A DNA stretch of 64,000 bases, taken from assembly GCF_016808095.1 (NCBI RefSeq), contig NC_068976.1, positions 23,592,371-23,656,370 on the forward strand. The letters are read 5' to 3'. The notes under the pieces were generated by a model. That model made no database searches. It worked only from the letters and a program-made list of their open reading frames with translations, and was not told where the DNA came from. This document shows positions 24,769 to 35,712 of the stretch, in pieces. The first letter of the stretch is position 1, and the number at the start of each line of letters is the position of its first letter. Both the position numbers and the translations under genes were made by a program. This stretch comes from Vigna angularis (taxonomy: Eukaryota; Streptophyta; Magnoliopsida; Fabales; Fabaceae).

Positions 24769-27562
24769 TGTAACGTCCCAAATATATACATCATGCATAT
24801 ATAATAAGGACGTCATCATGCATAATACAGGAAAGCAGTCAAGAGTAATTAAGGATTACAGTCATCCTTAATAAATAGTGCGGAATTGACAATACGATTA
24901 TTGGAATCTCCCATGGAAATTACGGAAAATTTAAAACTTAAATTACACCAAATGTAATTAATCGAGTTCACGAAATAAAAACTAGTAACTCTACGCTGCA
25001 GCACTGCCGTCTCCTTCAAGAGCTGCTCCCAAAGTTTCCTCTCCACCATCTGCTCCCATCCAAGTGGATGATCATCGCCAAAGAAACATACCCAAACAGC
25101 ACACAACACAAAACAATGCAAGGGTGAGCTAGATATAAAAGCATGTTATACATACAGCACAGTTAATTCATGCAATCATTTATATTTCACACACTCCCAT
25201 GACATGTAAACATTCATCCAAACATGTTAAACTGACATCACAAGACTTGTTACTTGATACCCTGACTCGTTGCTTTATAGATCGACTCGTCCGGACTAGA
25301 ATGATTACCGAGCTATGGCGGGTCTTGCACTCGTAGTGGTTTTATGGAACTTGAGCACTACCGCTCTGGCACTACCGCCTGGTGAAACTTTGGGCACTCC
25401 CGCCCGGCCACAATCACGAGGTTAATCCGTTATCACTCACCTTGGGTCATGTGGAAGCACCCAAGACTAGGACCTCCTGCTACTCCTCACCACATGGTTC
25501 AATCCTCTCTATATGAGAAGAAAGACCATTGGAGCTTCAGGATGACCCCCAAAACTGAGCTACCATGTAATCATTCTATACAACCCCCCAAAACACCACC
25601 ATGTATCCTCTCCTTGAAGATCATGGAATTACGTCCATGAATCATATTGTTACTTTGAAACTTAACCACAATTATGAATATTCAGATACCACCATATTAT
25701 CACAACAAATCCAACATATTTCATACATTCACATATTTTCAAATAAATCACGTCACAGACAATATTCCAACCATTGGTACACATAATTCAACCCAAGAGC
25801 AAAGGAACTTGGAATCCAACTTATTTGTAAAATACTATTTGGACGAGCACTATTCACCACCCAGGACGAACGCTATTAAGTGAACACCACGGACGAACGC
25901 TAATTGCCAAACATCGGACGAACGCTAATAACCAATCAATAGGCCGAACGCTATTTGGACGGACGATATCAAACCCTATACTATCAGGCCGAACGCTATT
26001 TACTAACAGGCCGAACGCTATTTCACTGATCACACCATTAGGTCGAACGCTGGGATTGATACTTAGGACGAACGCTATTTCACCGAAAGCACTTTAAGAA
26101 CGAACGCTAAGATTGATACTTAGGACGAACGCTATTTCACCGAAAGCACTTTAAGAACGAACGCTAAGATTGATACTTAGGACGAACGCTATTTCACCGA
26201 AAGCACTTTAAGAACGAACGCTAAGATTGATACTTAGGCCGAACGCTGGGATCGAGTACTTAGGCCGAACGCTATTTTATCGAACACCATATTGGACGAA
26301 CGCTAAATCCGAATCCTAAAAGAACGAACGCTACAATTTCTAGTACACTAAGACCGAACGTTCATGATCCAACCTTACGAATATCAATTTACAACCGAAC
26401 GTTCCAGATCTAAATTAAGGATTCTGAATTTAAAACCGAACGCACACTAATACATCAAAACCGAACGTTCAAGATTAAATCTTAAGAATACTACTTAAGA
26501 TCGAACACTGAAATAGAGAACTTAGACCGAACGCTGAGATCTAGTACTTGGGCCGAACGCTATGAGATTAAACGCTACAGGGTCGAACACCATATGGACG
26601 AACGTTTAAGATTGGAAATCGAATTAAGACCGAACGCTCACAATCAGATTGAAACCAAGACCGAACGCTCAAAATGAGAATTTAAACTACAACCGAATGC
26701 TCAACAGAACAAGACCGAACGCTGACTATTTACACATATAGAAACAAAATCTACTAAGACCGAACCCTAATATCATTAAAACTCAACAAGGACGAACGCT
26801 AACTAACTCCTACAAACCGAACGCTCAAACGGAACACTTTGGACGAACGCTTAAGCCGAACACTTCTTTGGACGAACGTTCAGCAACAGGCCGAAGACGA
26901 ACGCTGAACACTCGGACGAACGCGCAAACCGAGCTACGAGGACGAACGTTCAGAACAAAAACCGAACGTTCTGAATTTGGTGCGAACGTTCAGAAAAATA
27001 CCGAACGTTCATAATTTGGCCGACCCCTAAATGGTCGAACCCCATTTTTGGACGAACGTGTTTCTGCAGAATTCTGCAGAATCACATCTGGTTTTCCAGA
27101 AACCCAGTAACTCCAATTTCATCTCTAAATCCTCATATTTGCATCAAATACAATCTATTACAACAATTAAACAAAAGATCTAGCTCCCCTTACCTCTTGA
27201 AGATCTCCTTGAATCACTTCCAACTCCCAAAATTTCTCCTCTTCTTCTCTTCCAGAACTTCCAGCAACTCTTCAACTCTTCCAAATGCACCACCAAAGTC
27301 TCCTTGCAGCTTCAACAGCAGCTCACCTCACCTTTCTCTCAGTTTTGCAGCAAGGAATCCCCTTCCCAAAACTGAATCCCGACCCTACTCTTTATTCTCC
27401 CAGTTGCCTCCCCTTCTCTCCCCTTCTTCTTCTCTTTCCTTTCTTGTTTTTCTTTCTTTTGTTTTTAAGGGGAAGCAACGTTTGCTGTCCCTTGTGGCAG
27501 CGCTCGTTGCTTCCTCCCTTGTCTTCTATTTTTTTTTTTTTTTTTTTAAACGATTCTTTACA
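24769..27562 (-). repeat. Tekay 5' LTR at right edge of the cluster (2794 bp)
   Basis: Complete LTR with ends TGTAACGTCCC and ATTCTTTACA on the + strand, three 57-bp units and the full motif array. Unrelated AT-rich sequence (TCTAGTACATGG) follows at once, so this is the true outer end of the cluster. The adjoining TCTAG is one half of a possible target duplication whose partner would lie left of the window. Confidence 0.9.
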
Positions 27563-28916
27563 TCTAGTACATGGATTTAAGTAAATTACAAACTTATCCT
27601 TAATTTTACACTTAATGACATGAATGAATCAAGTTTGAGTTTTATAAATTAGCATTGGTGTATATAATAATAATAAAATAAAGATCGATTTAGTAAGTTG
27701 CAATTGTGATCAATGAATCGCTTTTATGCTTGAAATTCTTCTATTATGTTTTTTTTCTTCTTATTTTTAATTTAATTTTTTATATGGAAATATTTATTAA
27801 ATTTCCCATTAATAAACTTAAACTAAATAAAAAGTTCAAGAATATATTTGCAGAACATTGTAAGTAATAAGAAGACATGAAGGATATAAATTATAGGCTA
27901 ATCCAAGTAGTTTAGGGGAGATATAAATTATAGACTAATAAAAAATTCAAAATTATTTCCCTATAACTTGGAAGTGGTGAAGAAGACTCAATAAGAGGAG
28001 TAAACAAAACCCACACAGGACAAAATTTGGATTCAAACACAAATTCCTTGTAGAATTCAACCATTGCATTGGTTTGGTGTTGCAAGCACCCAAGACAAAC
28101 TACAACTCAGTCTTCATTGATACCTCCATTTCCAAAGAAGACAAAGTTGAAGTAAAATGCAACTTAAAAGAAACAATATGCAACAAAACAAAAGCACCAA
28201 TAAAGGATGAAGCTTTTGGATCTTTCAATTGAGAAGCATAGTTGTGAATTATATTTATTTATGAAAAAATTATAAAAATATTATTTATTGTAAATCTTAT
28301 GTAGTATGTAATTATTTACAGATTTTTATCATTACTTATGAGTTTTTACTGTAAATAAATGTATTTTTTTATAAATCTTATGTAATACGTGTATCTACCC
28401 TTAAACAAACCATGTAGAACTTAGCTATGTGAAGGTGTATGTGCCTACCCTATAAGGTATTAAAAAATATCAATAAAAATACAATTTTTTGGGCAAATAA
28501 TTCATAATTTATTGACACATATGTTCGTAATGATTACTTCTGAGCACATGCATGTGGGCAACACATTGGTGAACCCTTCAATATGTTGTGTCATTCCATT
28601 TTGAAGGGATGTGGTTGGAATTAATATTACTATATTTAGATATTTAATTGAGAAATATTAAAGTTGTGATGAACATGAACATGTGCACTCCACTAAAGAG
28701 CGTGGACTTTGTGCCTCTTTTTCCTTTCAGGATTGGATGCCCTAGCTAGTGCCAAGGACCAACATCACGTAACGTGATTAAGTGCTTTAAACAAGTTTAT
28801 TTTTCTTATAAAGTTATTTCATTTTGCTTTTCTTATATTTTTTTTGTAAGTTTAAGAAAAATATTTGTCAACAAAATGTATGATATGTGGTAGCAAAAGT
28901 AGTTCACTAGAAAGAA
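27563..28916. other. AT-rich intergenic DNA
   Basis: Low-complexity AT-rich sequence between two retroelements. Apart from one open stretch at 27981-28232 I see no gene, RNA or repeat structure. Confidence 0.5.
27981..28232 (+). other. Possible orphan exon or gene fragment
   Basis: An 83-codon open frame without ATG stands out from the AT-rich surroundings by balanced composition. It reads like real protein (for example LVEFNHCIGLVLQAPKTNY and FIDTSISKEDKVEVKCNL) and ends at TGA 28230-28232. I do not recognise a family. It could be a decayed exon captured or left behind near the retroelement boundary, or chance. Confidence 0.25.
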
Positions 28917-29297
28917 TGTAAGTTTCCTTGATTTATTAGAACTTTTTAACTTTCTTATGTTCTTTTTTTATCTTTAATCCTTTTTTAAATACAATCTATT
29001 TTGATGAGTGTTGACTTGCAAAAGATATTTTAACGCTCAAGTCAAATATATTTCATAAAAAGGTATATATTTTATTAGGATAGAAAAGGATGTCTGGACC
29101 TTAACCCTATATTTATAGGACTTATGGAAATCAAGCTCATTATACCATATTCTTGTGCAATATGATCTGTTAACCACTCATAAATAGCGTATATTTGCAT
29201 TTAATATGGTCATTAAACGTATTAATTGGTCATTAATGATATTTACCTTTCATGATTAGTTTGTTTGACAACTGGTCGGTTGCCATGGTATAGTATA
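28917..29297 (-). repeat. Left LTR of the short element (diverged)
   Basis: Alignable with 30160-30616 from ACAATCTATTTTGATGAGTG to the end GGTATAGTATA, with an internal deletion. The first ~60 bases are poorly matched, so the start is an estimate. Confidence 0.6.
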
Positions 29298-29448
29298 TTA
29301 AGCCCCCTAAGTCCCGAGCAGTTGTTTGCAGGTGCGAAGGGGTTTAAATACGCCATACGAATTTAAAGTAGCGGGAAAGAGTGATTACCCTTTTGAATCA
29401 CAGGGCAGTGTGTTGTGGCTCGAGACCGAATGGCCGAATACTTGTGAC

Positions 29449-29694
29449 CGATCGATTTAGGACCAGGAGCTCTCGGAGAGCGTTCCCTGGGTTTTATGGA
29501 CGAGTGTGAGAGTTCACGAACACTCTTCACCGCTCGGTTTAGGATCAGGAGCTCTCGAAGAGCGTTCCCTAGGTTTTGTGGATGAGAGTGAGAGTTCACG
29601 AACACTCTTCATCGCTCGGTTTAGGACCAGGAGCTCTTGGAGAGCGTTCCCTAGGTTTTGTGTCATCACCCCGCAACTTGTGATTGGATGGAAA
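29449..29694 (+). repeat. 82-bp tandem repeat, 3 copies
   Basis: Units begin at 29449, 29531 and 29613 with CG(C/A)TCG(G/A)TTTAGGA, then CAGGAGCTCTCGGAGAGCG and a TTCACGAACACTCTTCA block. GAGCTCTCGGAGAGC is itself partly self-complementary (GCTCTC/GAGAGC). The third copy is incomplete. Confidence 0.85.
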
Positions 29695-29732
29695 TTGTCT
29701 GGCTTTATTCATACCAAAAGTGTAGACATATA

Positions 29733-29960
29733 AGTCTTGTCAAGGTTGAACGTAGGACTGAACCTTCCTATGCAGGATATTTTTACTCACAAAAATGAGT
29801 TAAACAAATATATTATAATTTATAAATTATAATCAAAAGTGAAACTTGTCAAGGTTGAACGTAGGACTAAATTTTCTAGTGCAGGATATTTTTACTCACA
29901 AAAATATGAGTTAAATAAATATATTATAATTTATAAATTATAATGAAAAGCGGAACCTGC
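29733..29960 (+). repeat. About 110-bp repeat, 2 copies plus partial
   Basis: The block CTTGTCAAGGTTGAACGTAG through GCAGGATATTTTTACTCAC to ATTATAATTTATAAATTATA occurs at about 29736 and 29846. A third beginning at about 29956 (CTGCCAAGGTTTAAAGTACG) is diverged. Confidence 0.75.
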
Positions 29961-30159
29961 CAAGGTTTAAAGTACGTAGGACTGAACCTTCCAGAAAGTT
30001 CTCAAAACAAAAAGACATGCCTTTAGAAATTATTACGGAATATTTTACTCTTGTTGCAAAACCTGGTATTGATTCGAAGTAGCGATGTCGAGACCGAGCG
30101 CACGTCTGGTTCCTCGTGGAATCATGGGGATGCCGCTCGGCCCCACGGTGGGGGTCAAA

Positions 30160-30616
30160 TGTTTTGGTTGAATTGGTTCGAGGGTCGGTTGTTCTTCCTT
30201 GCTCTATTATCTTTTGATCTTCAATCCTCTCCGAAAATGCAATCCACTTTGATGAATTGTTGACCTGCAAAAGACACTCTGACGCTCAAGTCAGATATGT
30301 TTCATAAAGAGGTCTATATTTTATTATGATAGAAAATGATGTCTTTACCTGGGCCTTAACCCTATATTTATAGGGCTTATGGCAATCAAGCTCATTAATT
30401 CATATTTGATATGACAATAAATCCAATAATATTTGCTAATATACCTGCTAATTGTCCATTAATACCATATTCTTATGCAATATGACCTGTCAATAACTCA
30501 TAAATAGCGTATATTCGCATTTAATATGGCCATTAAACGTATTAATTGACCATTAATGATATTTATCTTTCCTGATTAGTTTGTCTGACAGTCGTTTAAT
30601 TGTCAGGTATAGTACA
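30160..30616 (-). repeat. Right LTR of the short element (457 bp)
   Basis: Begins TGTTTTGGTTG just after the primer-like site and ends GGTATAGTACA; homologous to 28917-29297. Confidence 0.65.
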
Positions 30617-32066
30617 CATTTTATTTTCACTTTTATCACTTTAAAATATGCATTGGTGAAGGTAACAAGTGACATCCTTCAACAATGATGGTTACAACTC
30701 CCCTTAAAAGTAGTCTTGGTTTGGGGTTACTGATCTCTACCTGACTGGTTGATCTCATCTCTCATGATCAATTGTGATCATTATCATATCTTTTGTAATC
30801 TATCTCTCTTTCTTCAGGTCGTTTAGGTTCTCTTTGTCTAGTCTTGCTTTCGTGTGATATGAAACATCGTAGATGCCTTGTTTAGACAAGTTCTTCTATC
30901 TTGTCCTTGAGTGACACACTCCTCAATAGTATGACCATGGTTCTTGTGGTATCAACATTACCAAGTGGTGTCCACGTTTGGAGGTAAGTCATTATTTCTT
31001 GGGGGTGGTGATAAGATACGCATGCAATGCCTCTTTCAATACTTGAGATTTGCGGGCGCTCAATTGGGTGTATCTTATGAATTTTGGTGCTTTAGACAAT
31101 AGAGTTCTAAGCATTAACTTGTGTGCATTTTCTTTCTTTGACCTTTTATCAAGCACATTACTCTTATCTCTAACTTTGCTTTTGAACTCCTTCAACTCCT
31201 CGATTTACATGTATTTAGTTGTTATTTTTCACCGCTCATCCATATCCATAGTTGATCTCTTACATAGAATGTCCACAAAAGGGTCGGACCTCAAAGTTGT
31301 CACCATGTGATGGAGAGAAAACTTCAGGCTAAGGTTGTAAATGCTAGGTGTTATCTTTCCAAATCGTTCCATGAATACTTGCAATGAGTCTCATTTTTCT
31401 TGTTATATGTTAACTAGGGCTATGCATGTCATGTGGTAGGGTATGCTTGTAGTGAATTGGGCCCCAAAAAGTGCCAAAGTAGTTTATCAAAAATGGGGTG
31501 TGTGTGTGTGGGTGGGGGGGGGGGGGGGGGGGGGGGGGGGCTTCATAAACCATGTGAGGATCATTCCCTTGAGGGAAGTGGGGAATAACTTGAATAGGAC
31601 TACATCCTCAATGGCATACAAGCTAACCTGGGTAAGGTAGACGTGTATATAGTCGTTAAGGTCAATAATGTCATTGTATCCGTCCATGTGGAATGCATTC
31701 CATCTTGGGGCAAGGGTGTCTCCACAATACCATCTATGAAAGGATGCCTCCTCATGCCATGAAGCATTGTCGAGGTGCTAACTGTGCCAAATATGCATTG
31801 GTTTGTACCTTGTTCTACTGTTTCAATGTGAGTGAGGTTGACCTCCTTCCTCTTGTTCCTTATCTCCTAATCTTCTTATCAATGCTCTTATCACTTTAGT
31901 GTCTTCGTCATCGCGTTTTTACATATCAACCCATTCTTCTTACAGTTTAGTGATCATCACCACAAGGTTTTGACCCTCGCTCGTGTCATTGTTTCATCCA
32001 TTGCTTACAATGTTCCTAGTAGACACCATGCTTGCATATTCAACTTAGTCTCATGGTGGCGTCAAA
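30617..32066 (-). pseudogene. Decayed Tat-type gag remnant
   Basis: Reading the - strand, about 30870-30960 gives YHKNHGHTIEEC followed by LKDKIEELV. This matches the CCHC-like knuckle region of the intact Tat gag at about 45830-45920 (YHRNMGHTTEEC, LKDKIEELI). Further upstream on the - strand, 31487-31687 gives IHVYLTQVSLYA...LFPTSLKGMILTWF, a gag core. Many stops and shifts separate these pieces and a G run interrupts the second. This is an old insertion whose pol is missing. Confidence 0.7.
31514..31540 (+). repeat. 27-bp G homopolymer after (GT)n
   Basis: A GT run leads into an uninterrupted G tract within the decayed gag. Its true length may differ, as such tracts are hard to sequence. 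Confidence 0.9.
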
Positions 32067-32450
32067 TGTTCTTTCCAAGTGTTCTGGTGGGGTTTGGAGG
32101 TCCCTCGCTAAAACAGGTAGTACTGAAGACTGGATGGGCGTTGAAGACCGGACTGGCGTAACTCGCTCTCCCTCCTCTTTCTCCAAGCTGGGCAGACGTG
32201 CACCTGTCAAAGGCACTCCGACGCTCAAGTTAGTAAAATGACTGAACGGTTGGCACCACAAATAAGGCATATGGTGTGCATAATGAGTAGTCTGTCTAGA
32301 AATCATACCTGAGACTCTTATTTATACTGGTTGTAATGGACATTTACCTTTTGTCAGCCTAATGACGTCCCAATCACGCCTTAATCTTCATTAGGGGCTT
32401 TAATGAGCTATTATCGGCCGGGTGGATGGTTGGCCGGGTGGTTGGTCAGC
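32067..32450 (-). repeat. LTR of the decayed Tat element
   Basis: TGTTCTTTCC begins directly after CTCATGGTGGCGTCAAA, a degenerate version of the Tat primer site. The sequence runs 384 bp to GGTTGGTCAGC, where an unrelated LTR (TGATAATGC) takes over. The far end may be lost. Confidence 0.65.
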
Positions 32451-32986
32451 TGATAATGCTAAATTTTACCATATTTTAAGCATCATTTTTGTAGCAAAAT
32501 CAACTCCTTTCTAACTTATAACTTGCTTAATCTTCTTGTTTTGTCTTGTTTTCTATATATTTGTGTTTTTGGCTACTTTGATGTACTTTAATCAATAATC
32601 CCTTATTTTTTAGCTAAAAATGAGCTTGGAAGAGTCTCCAACAATGTATAGAGCAAACCAAAGCAAGCACATGCAAGAGGACGCTCGTCGCCAGAGAGAA
32701 CGCTCGTCCTCGTCCATAAAAAGAGAAAATAGGACGCTCGTCCAGAGTGGAAGAGCGGACGCTCGTCCAAGGCAGAAGAACGGACGCTTGTCCAAGCCAG
32801 GCAGAAGAGGACGCTCGTCCAAGCCAGGCAGGACGCTCGTCCACCGGAGAGAGAATTGGACGTTCGTCCAGCTAGCAGAAGTGGACGTTCGTCCAGATAG
32901 CAGAGAGGACGCTCGTCCTGTGGACTTACAAGAGGACGCTCGTCCAGCGAGAGAAGAGGCGCTCGTCCATAGAGGCACTCGGTGAA
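32451..32986 (+). repeat. Athila-like LTR fragment with CTCGTCC motif array
   Basis: Starts TGATAATGCTAAATTTTACC like the LTR at 32987 but is clearly diverged from it. About a dozen GGACG(C/T)TCGTCC boxes lie at 32679-32970. It ends at CACTCGGTGAA, where the next LTR starts anew. It represents an older related element cut short. Confidence 0.75.
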
Positions 32987-34713
32987 TGATAATGCTAAAT
33001 TTTACCATTATTTAAGCATCATTTTAGTAGCAAAATCAACTCCTTTCTAACTTGTAACTTGTTTAATCCTCGTCTTTTGTCATGTTTTCTAAATATTTGT
33101 GTTTTTGGCTACTTTGATGTACTTTCGTCAATAATCCCTTATTTTGTAGCTAAAAATGAGCTTGGAAGACTCTCCAACAAACTATAGAACTGGACCAAGA
33201 AATTAGCACGAAGAAATGCCATCAGCAGTGCAAGGACGTTCGTCCAGGAAGGAGGACGCTCGTCCCGGGACAGTGGACGTTCGTCCAGGCAGGAGGACGC
33301 TCGTCCAGGAGGACGCTCGTCCGAGGACGCTCGTCTCAGAAGCGGGCGCTCGTCCAAGAGAGCGGACGTTCGTCCAGGAAGAGGACGCTCGTCCTAGGAC
33401 GCTCGTCCAGCCAGACACGAGGGACGCTCGTCCAGAAGAGGACGTTCGTCCATGCAGAAGGAGGACGTTCGTCCAGGAGAGGTCATTCGTCCCAGGCAGA
33501 GAACGCTCGTCCAGCCAGGCAGAAGTGGACGCTCGTCCAGCCAGGCAGAGGACGCTCGTCCAGGACGCTCGTCCAGGAAAGAGGACGCTCGTCCAGGAAG
33601 GAGGACGCTCGTCCAAATGCGAGAGGCTCGCGCTCGGGCGCGAAAACAGAGGGGCGCCCGGGCGCGACTTTTCGCCAGATTTGAATTTTTGCGAGAGCTT
33701 CGCGCTCGGGCGCGACTGACAGAGGGCGCCCGGGCGCGACTTTTACTGATGTGGCAGACAGCTTATTTAACCCTAAAACGCGAAGGGGAAAGGGTCTTTG
33801 GTCATTTGGAGGCGCGATTTCACTGAGAGGAGAGCTTGGAGGGCTGCTAGGGTTCGTGGGAACACTCCCTTCTTCCTCTTGGGTTCTCCTTCTTCTTCCA
33901 TCTTCCATGTTGTAAGCTTTAGGGTTCTCCATGGAAATGGAGAACCAAACCCATCTTGTTGGGATTAGTTGTAGCCTTTGAATTCTTGTGTAATTGTTGA
34001 ATGATTTGATTATATATATGCCTTTTCTATCAATTGCTAGTATTCTTGTTTCCAATCTTAAAGCTTGCATGTAATGGGAACGTTCATGGCTTGATTTTGG
34101 GGTTTTATGGATTATGGGAACGTAAGATGAAATCTTGAACTGAAATAAGAGTCCTTGTGGGTCATTGATTCTAGGAATGGAAGATGATTCACATGTTGTC
34201 TTAGATCCCAGCTCTTTAATGCGGGTTTTGCTTGTTAGATTGCCAAGGAATTGGGGTTTGATAAGGAAAACCTAGGCTCTTTCACCTAAGGAATTAGGGC
34301 TAGAGTGTTTTAGTGGATTGACTTTAGTAAATTGATAGAGAGGAGATAAAATTGGTTATACACAAGAGTGCATTGGTGAAAACCAGCCTTAACAATGTCA
34401 TTTCATACCATTTCTAGTCTTTTCCATTTCCAAGTGCCTTCAATACCAAAGTCCAACCTTGTAATTATGTATGAATTTATCTTTCTGCACTTGTTCTGTA
34501 AATTGATGTTATGTTCTTAAGTCTATGTGAGTGGTTAATCGCACAATTCTCTAGTATTACGAGTCTCTTGGGAAAACGATACCCGGTCTTACCGGTTTAT
34601 TACTTGAACGATTCGGTGCACTTGCCGAAATCGAGCCCAACAAGTCTTTTTGAGCCATCAAGTTTTTGGCGTCGTTGCCGGGGATTTGGGGGCTGAACCC
34701 GAGTCCCAGCAAC
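32987..34713 (+). repeat. 5' LTR of the Athila-like element (1727 bp)
   Basis: Starts TGATAATGC; the last bases shared with the 3' LTR are CCCAGCAAC. Contents: about twenty GGACG(C/T)TCGTCC boxes (33227-33620), two GC-rich GCGCTCGGGCGCG blocks (33625-33750), a possible TATTTAA promoter box near 33762, and near its end a degenerate second primer site (34667-34683). Confidence 0.85.
33227..33620 (+). repeat. Array of GGACG(C/T)TCGTCC near-palindromes
   Basis: I count about twenty boxes in 394 bp with short CAGGAAGGA-type spacers. Each box is GGACG-NN-CGTCC, a dyad with a two-base centre. The same array is at 37830-38215 in the 3' LTR. Chance open frames across it on both strands are repeats of the box and are not genes. 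Confidence 0.9.
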
Positions 34714-34743
34714 GGCTATCAAAGTTTTGGGTCATCAAGTTTT

Positions 34744-34760
34744 TGGCGCCGTTGCCGGGG
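34744..34760 (+). other. Primer-binding site, Asp-tRNA type
   Basis: TGGCGCCGTTGCCGGGG matches the complement of the plant tRNA-Asp 3' end. It lies 30 bp inside the LTR border. A one-base variant (TGGCGTCGTTGCCGGGG) lies inside the LTR at 34667-34683 and again at 48604-48620. Confidence 0.8.
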
Positions 34761-35610
34761 ACTCGTGTCAATACTAGACTTTTGTGAGGTTTCTAACTTA
34801 TGTAGACTTGATTTTGTTTATATAACTAACTCTTTTGTTGTAAATAGATTTTTAGTTTTGTTTGGGCTAATTTGTGGCTTTAGCCTAGTTGTGTCTAAGT
34901 GTATGCAGGGAGATATTCATACATGGAGGACTGCAGCCTCAAAAGCATCATGAAGACCCTGACATTGAAGGAATTGTAGGACACAAGGAGACAACTAGCT
35001 TGAGCACTACAAGCTGCCCAAAATTCTCCCTTCATTGAAGATGCTCCAAGTGCTAAGTGAAAGATGAAGAAGTAAGGGAGAAGGAAAAGAGAAAGACTAG
35101 TCACCACCACCCTTGGATGAGAGACAAAGAACTCAAGCCTAGCAAGCCAAAGTTGATCAAGAGGATTGAGTATTTAAAGATGTCAAGGTAGTGGAAGGGC
35201 TAAAAAGAAGAATTCAAGCTATGAGAGTTGATTTGGTGGCTAGAAAGTTGTTCAAGAAGAGTTGGTGGAAGGAGCACACCAACAACAAAATCTGCACTTC
35301 ATTGAGTAATCCGTCAAGCTAATGACGTTAAACAAGCGCTTTTGGGAGGCAACCCAATTTTCTTACCCTTTTTACTAGTGTTTGTGTGATTGTTGTGTTA
35401 TTTGCATTAGTAGCTTATGTTTTGCATGTTTGTGTAGTTTTGAATTTTTGTGATTTTTGAGTTTTGATGTTGTTTTTGTGGTTTGTATAAGTGTATTAGA
35501 TTAGTTTTAGCTTGTTTGGTGTGTGAGTGCATTGAATGAAGGTCTAGAACCAAAAATCACATGGTGAGTGACCAATTTCGCAGAAATCTGCATTATGCAG
35601 AAAACTGATA

Positions 35611-35712
35611 TGGCGCCCAAGCGCCCCCTGCTGAGGGGCGCCCGAGCGCGCAATGCACCAGTGGCGCCCAAGCGCCCCCTGCTGAGGGGCGCCCGAGCGC
35701 GACCTGCACCAC
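35611..35712 (+). repeat. 51-bp GC-rich hairpin repeat, 2 copies
   Basis: TGGCGCCCAAGCGCCCCCTG then CTGAGGGGCGCCCGAGCGCG occurs at 35611 and 35662. Each copy can fold by GCGCCCC pairing with GGGGCGC around a short CTGCTGA loop. The surroundings are AT-rich, so this stands out strongly. Confidence 0.85.

Larger units (their letters stand above)
11092..27562 (-). mobile_element. Tandem Tekay-type chromovirus copies on - strand
   Basis: Read on the - strand from the right: 5' LTR (27562-24769), internal with gag-pol (24768-20040), shared LTR (20039-17702), second internal (17701-13946), truncated LTR (13945-11186), then 94 bp of a third leader (11185-11092). Primer sites of tRNA-iMet type precede each gag. 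The polyprotein carries gag with two zinc knuckles, protease, RT, RNase H, integrase and a C-terminal chromodomain-like tail, as in the Tekay/Del clade. The right end is clean at 27562/27563; the left flank needed to confirm a target duplication is lost in the inversion. Confidence 0.88.
28917..30616 (-). mobile_element. Short non-autonomous Tat-like LTR element
   Basis: Two diverged direct repeats (about 28917-29297 and 30160-30616) flank 862 bp. At the right the sequence GGCCCCACGGTGGGGGTCAAA directly before TGTTTTGG mirrors the primer site of the Tat element at 47072-47092. At the left AAGCCCCCTAAGTCC mirrors its polypurine tract at 39740-39755. The element therefore reads on the - strand. 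The left LTR lacks about 60-70 bp present in the right one, bounded by ATTAA repeats. No protein is encoded, so it is TRIM/LARD-like. The left boundary is uncertain and no target duplication is visible. Confidence 0.65.

Noticed and set aside
33227..33620. CRISPR-like regular short repeats (GGACGCTCGTCC with spacers)
   Set aside because: The spacers are similar to each other and very short, the array is duplicated in both LTRs of a plant retroelement, and no cas gene is present.
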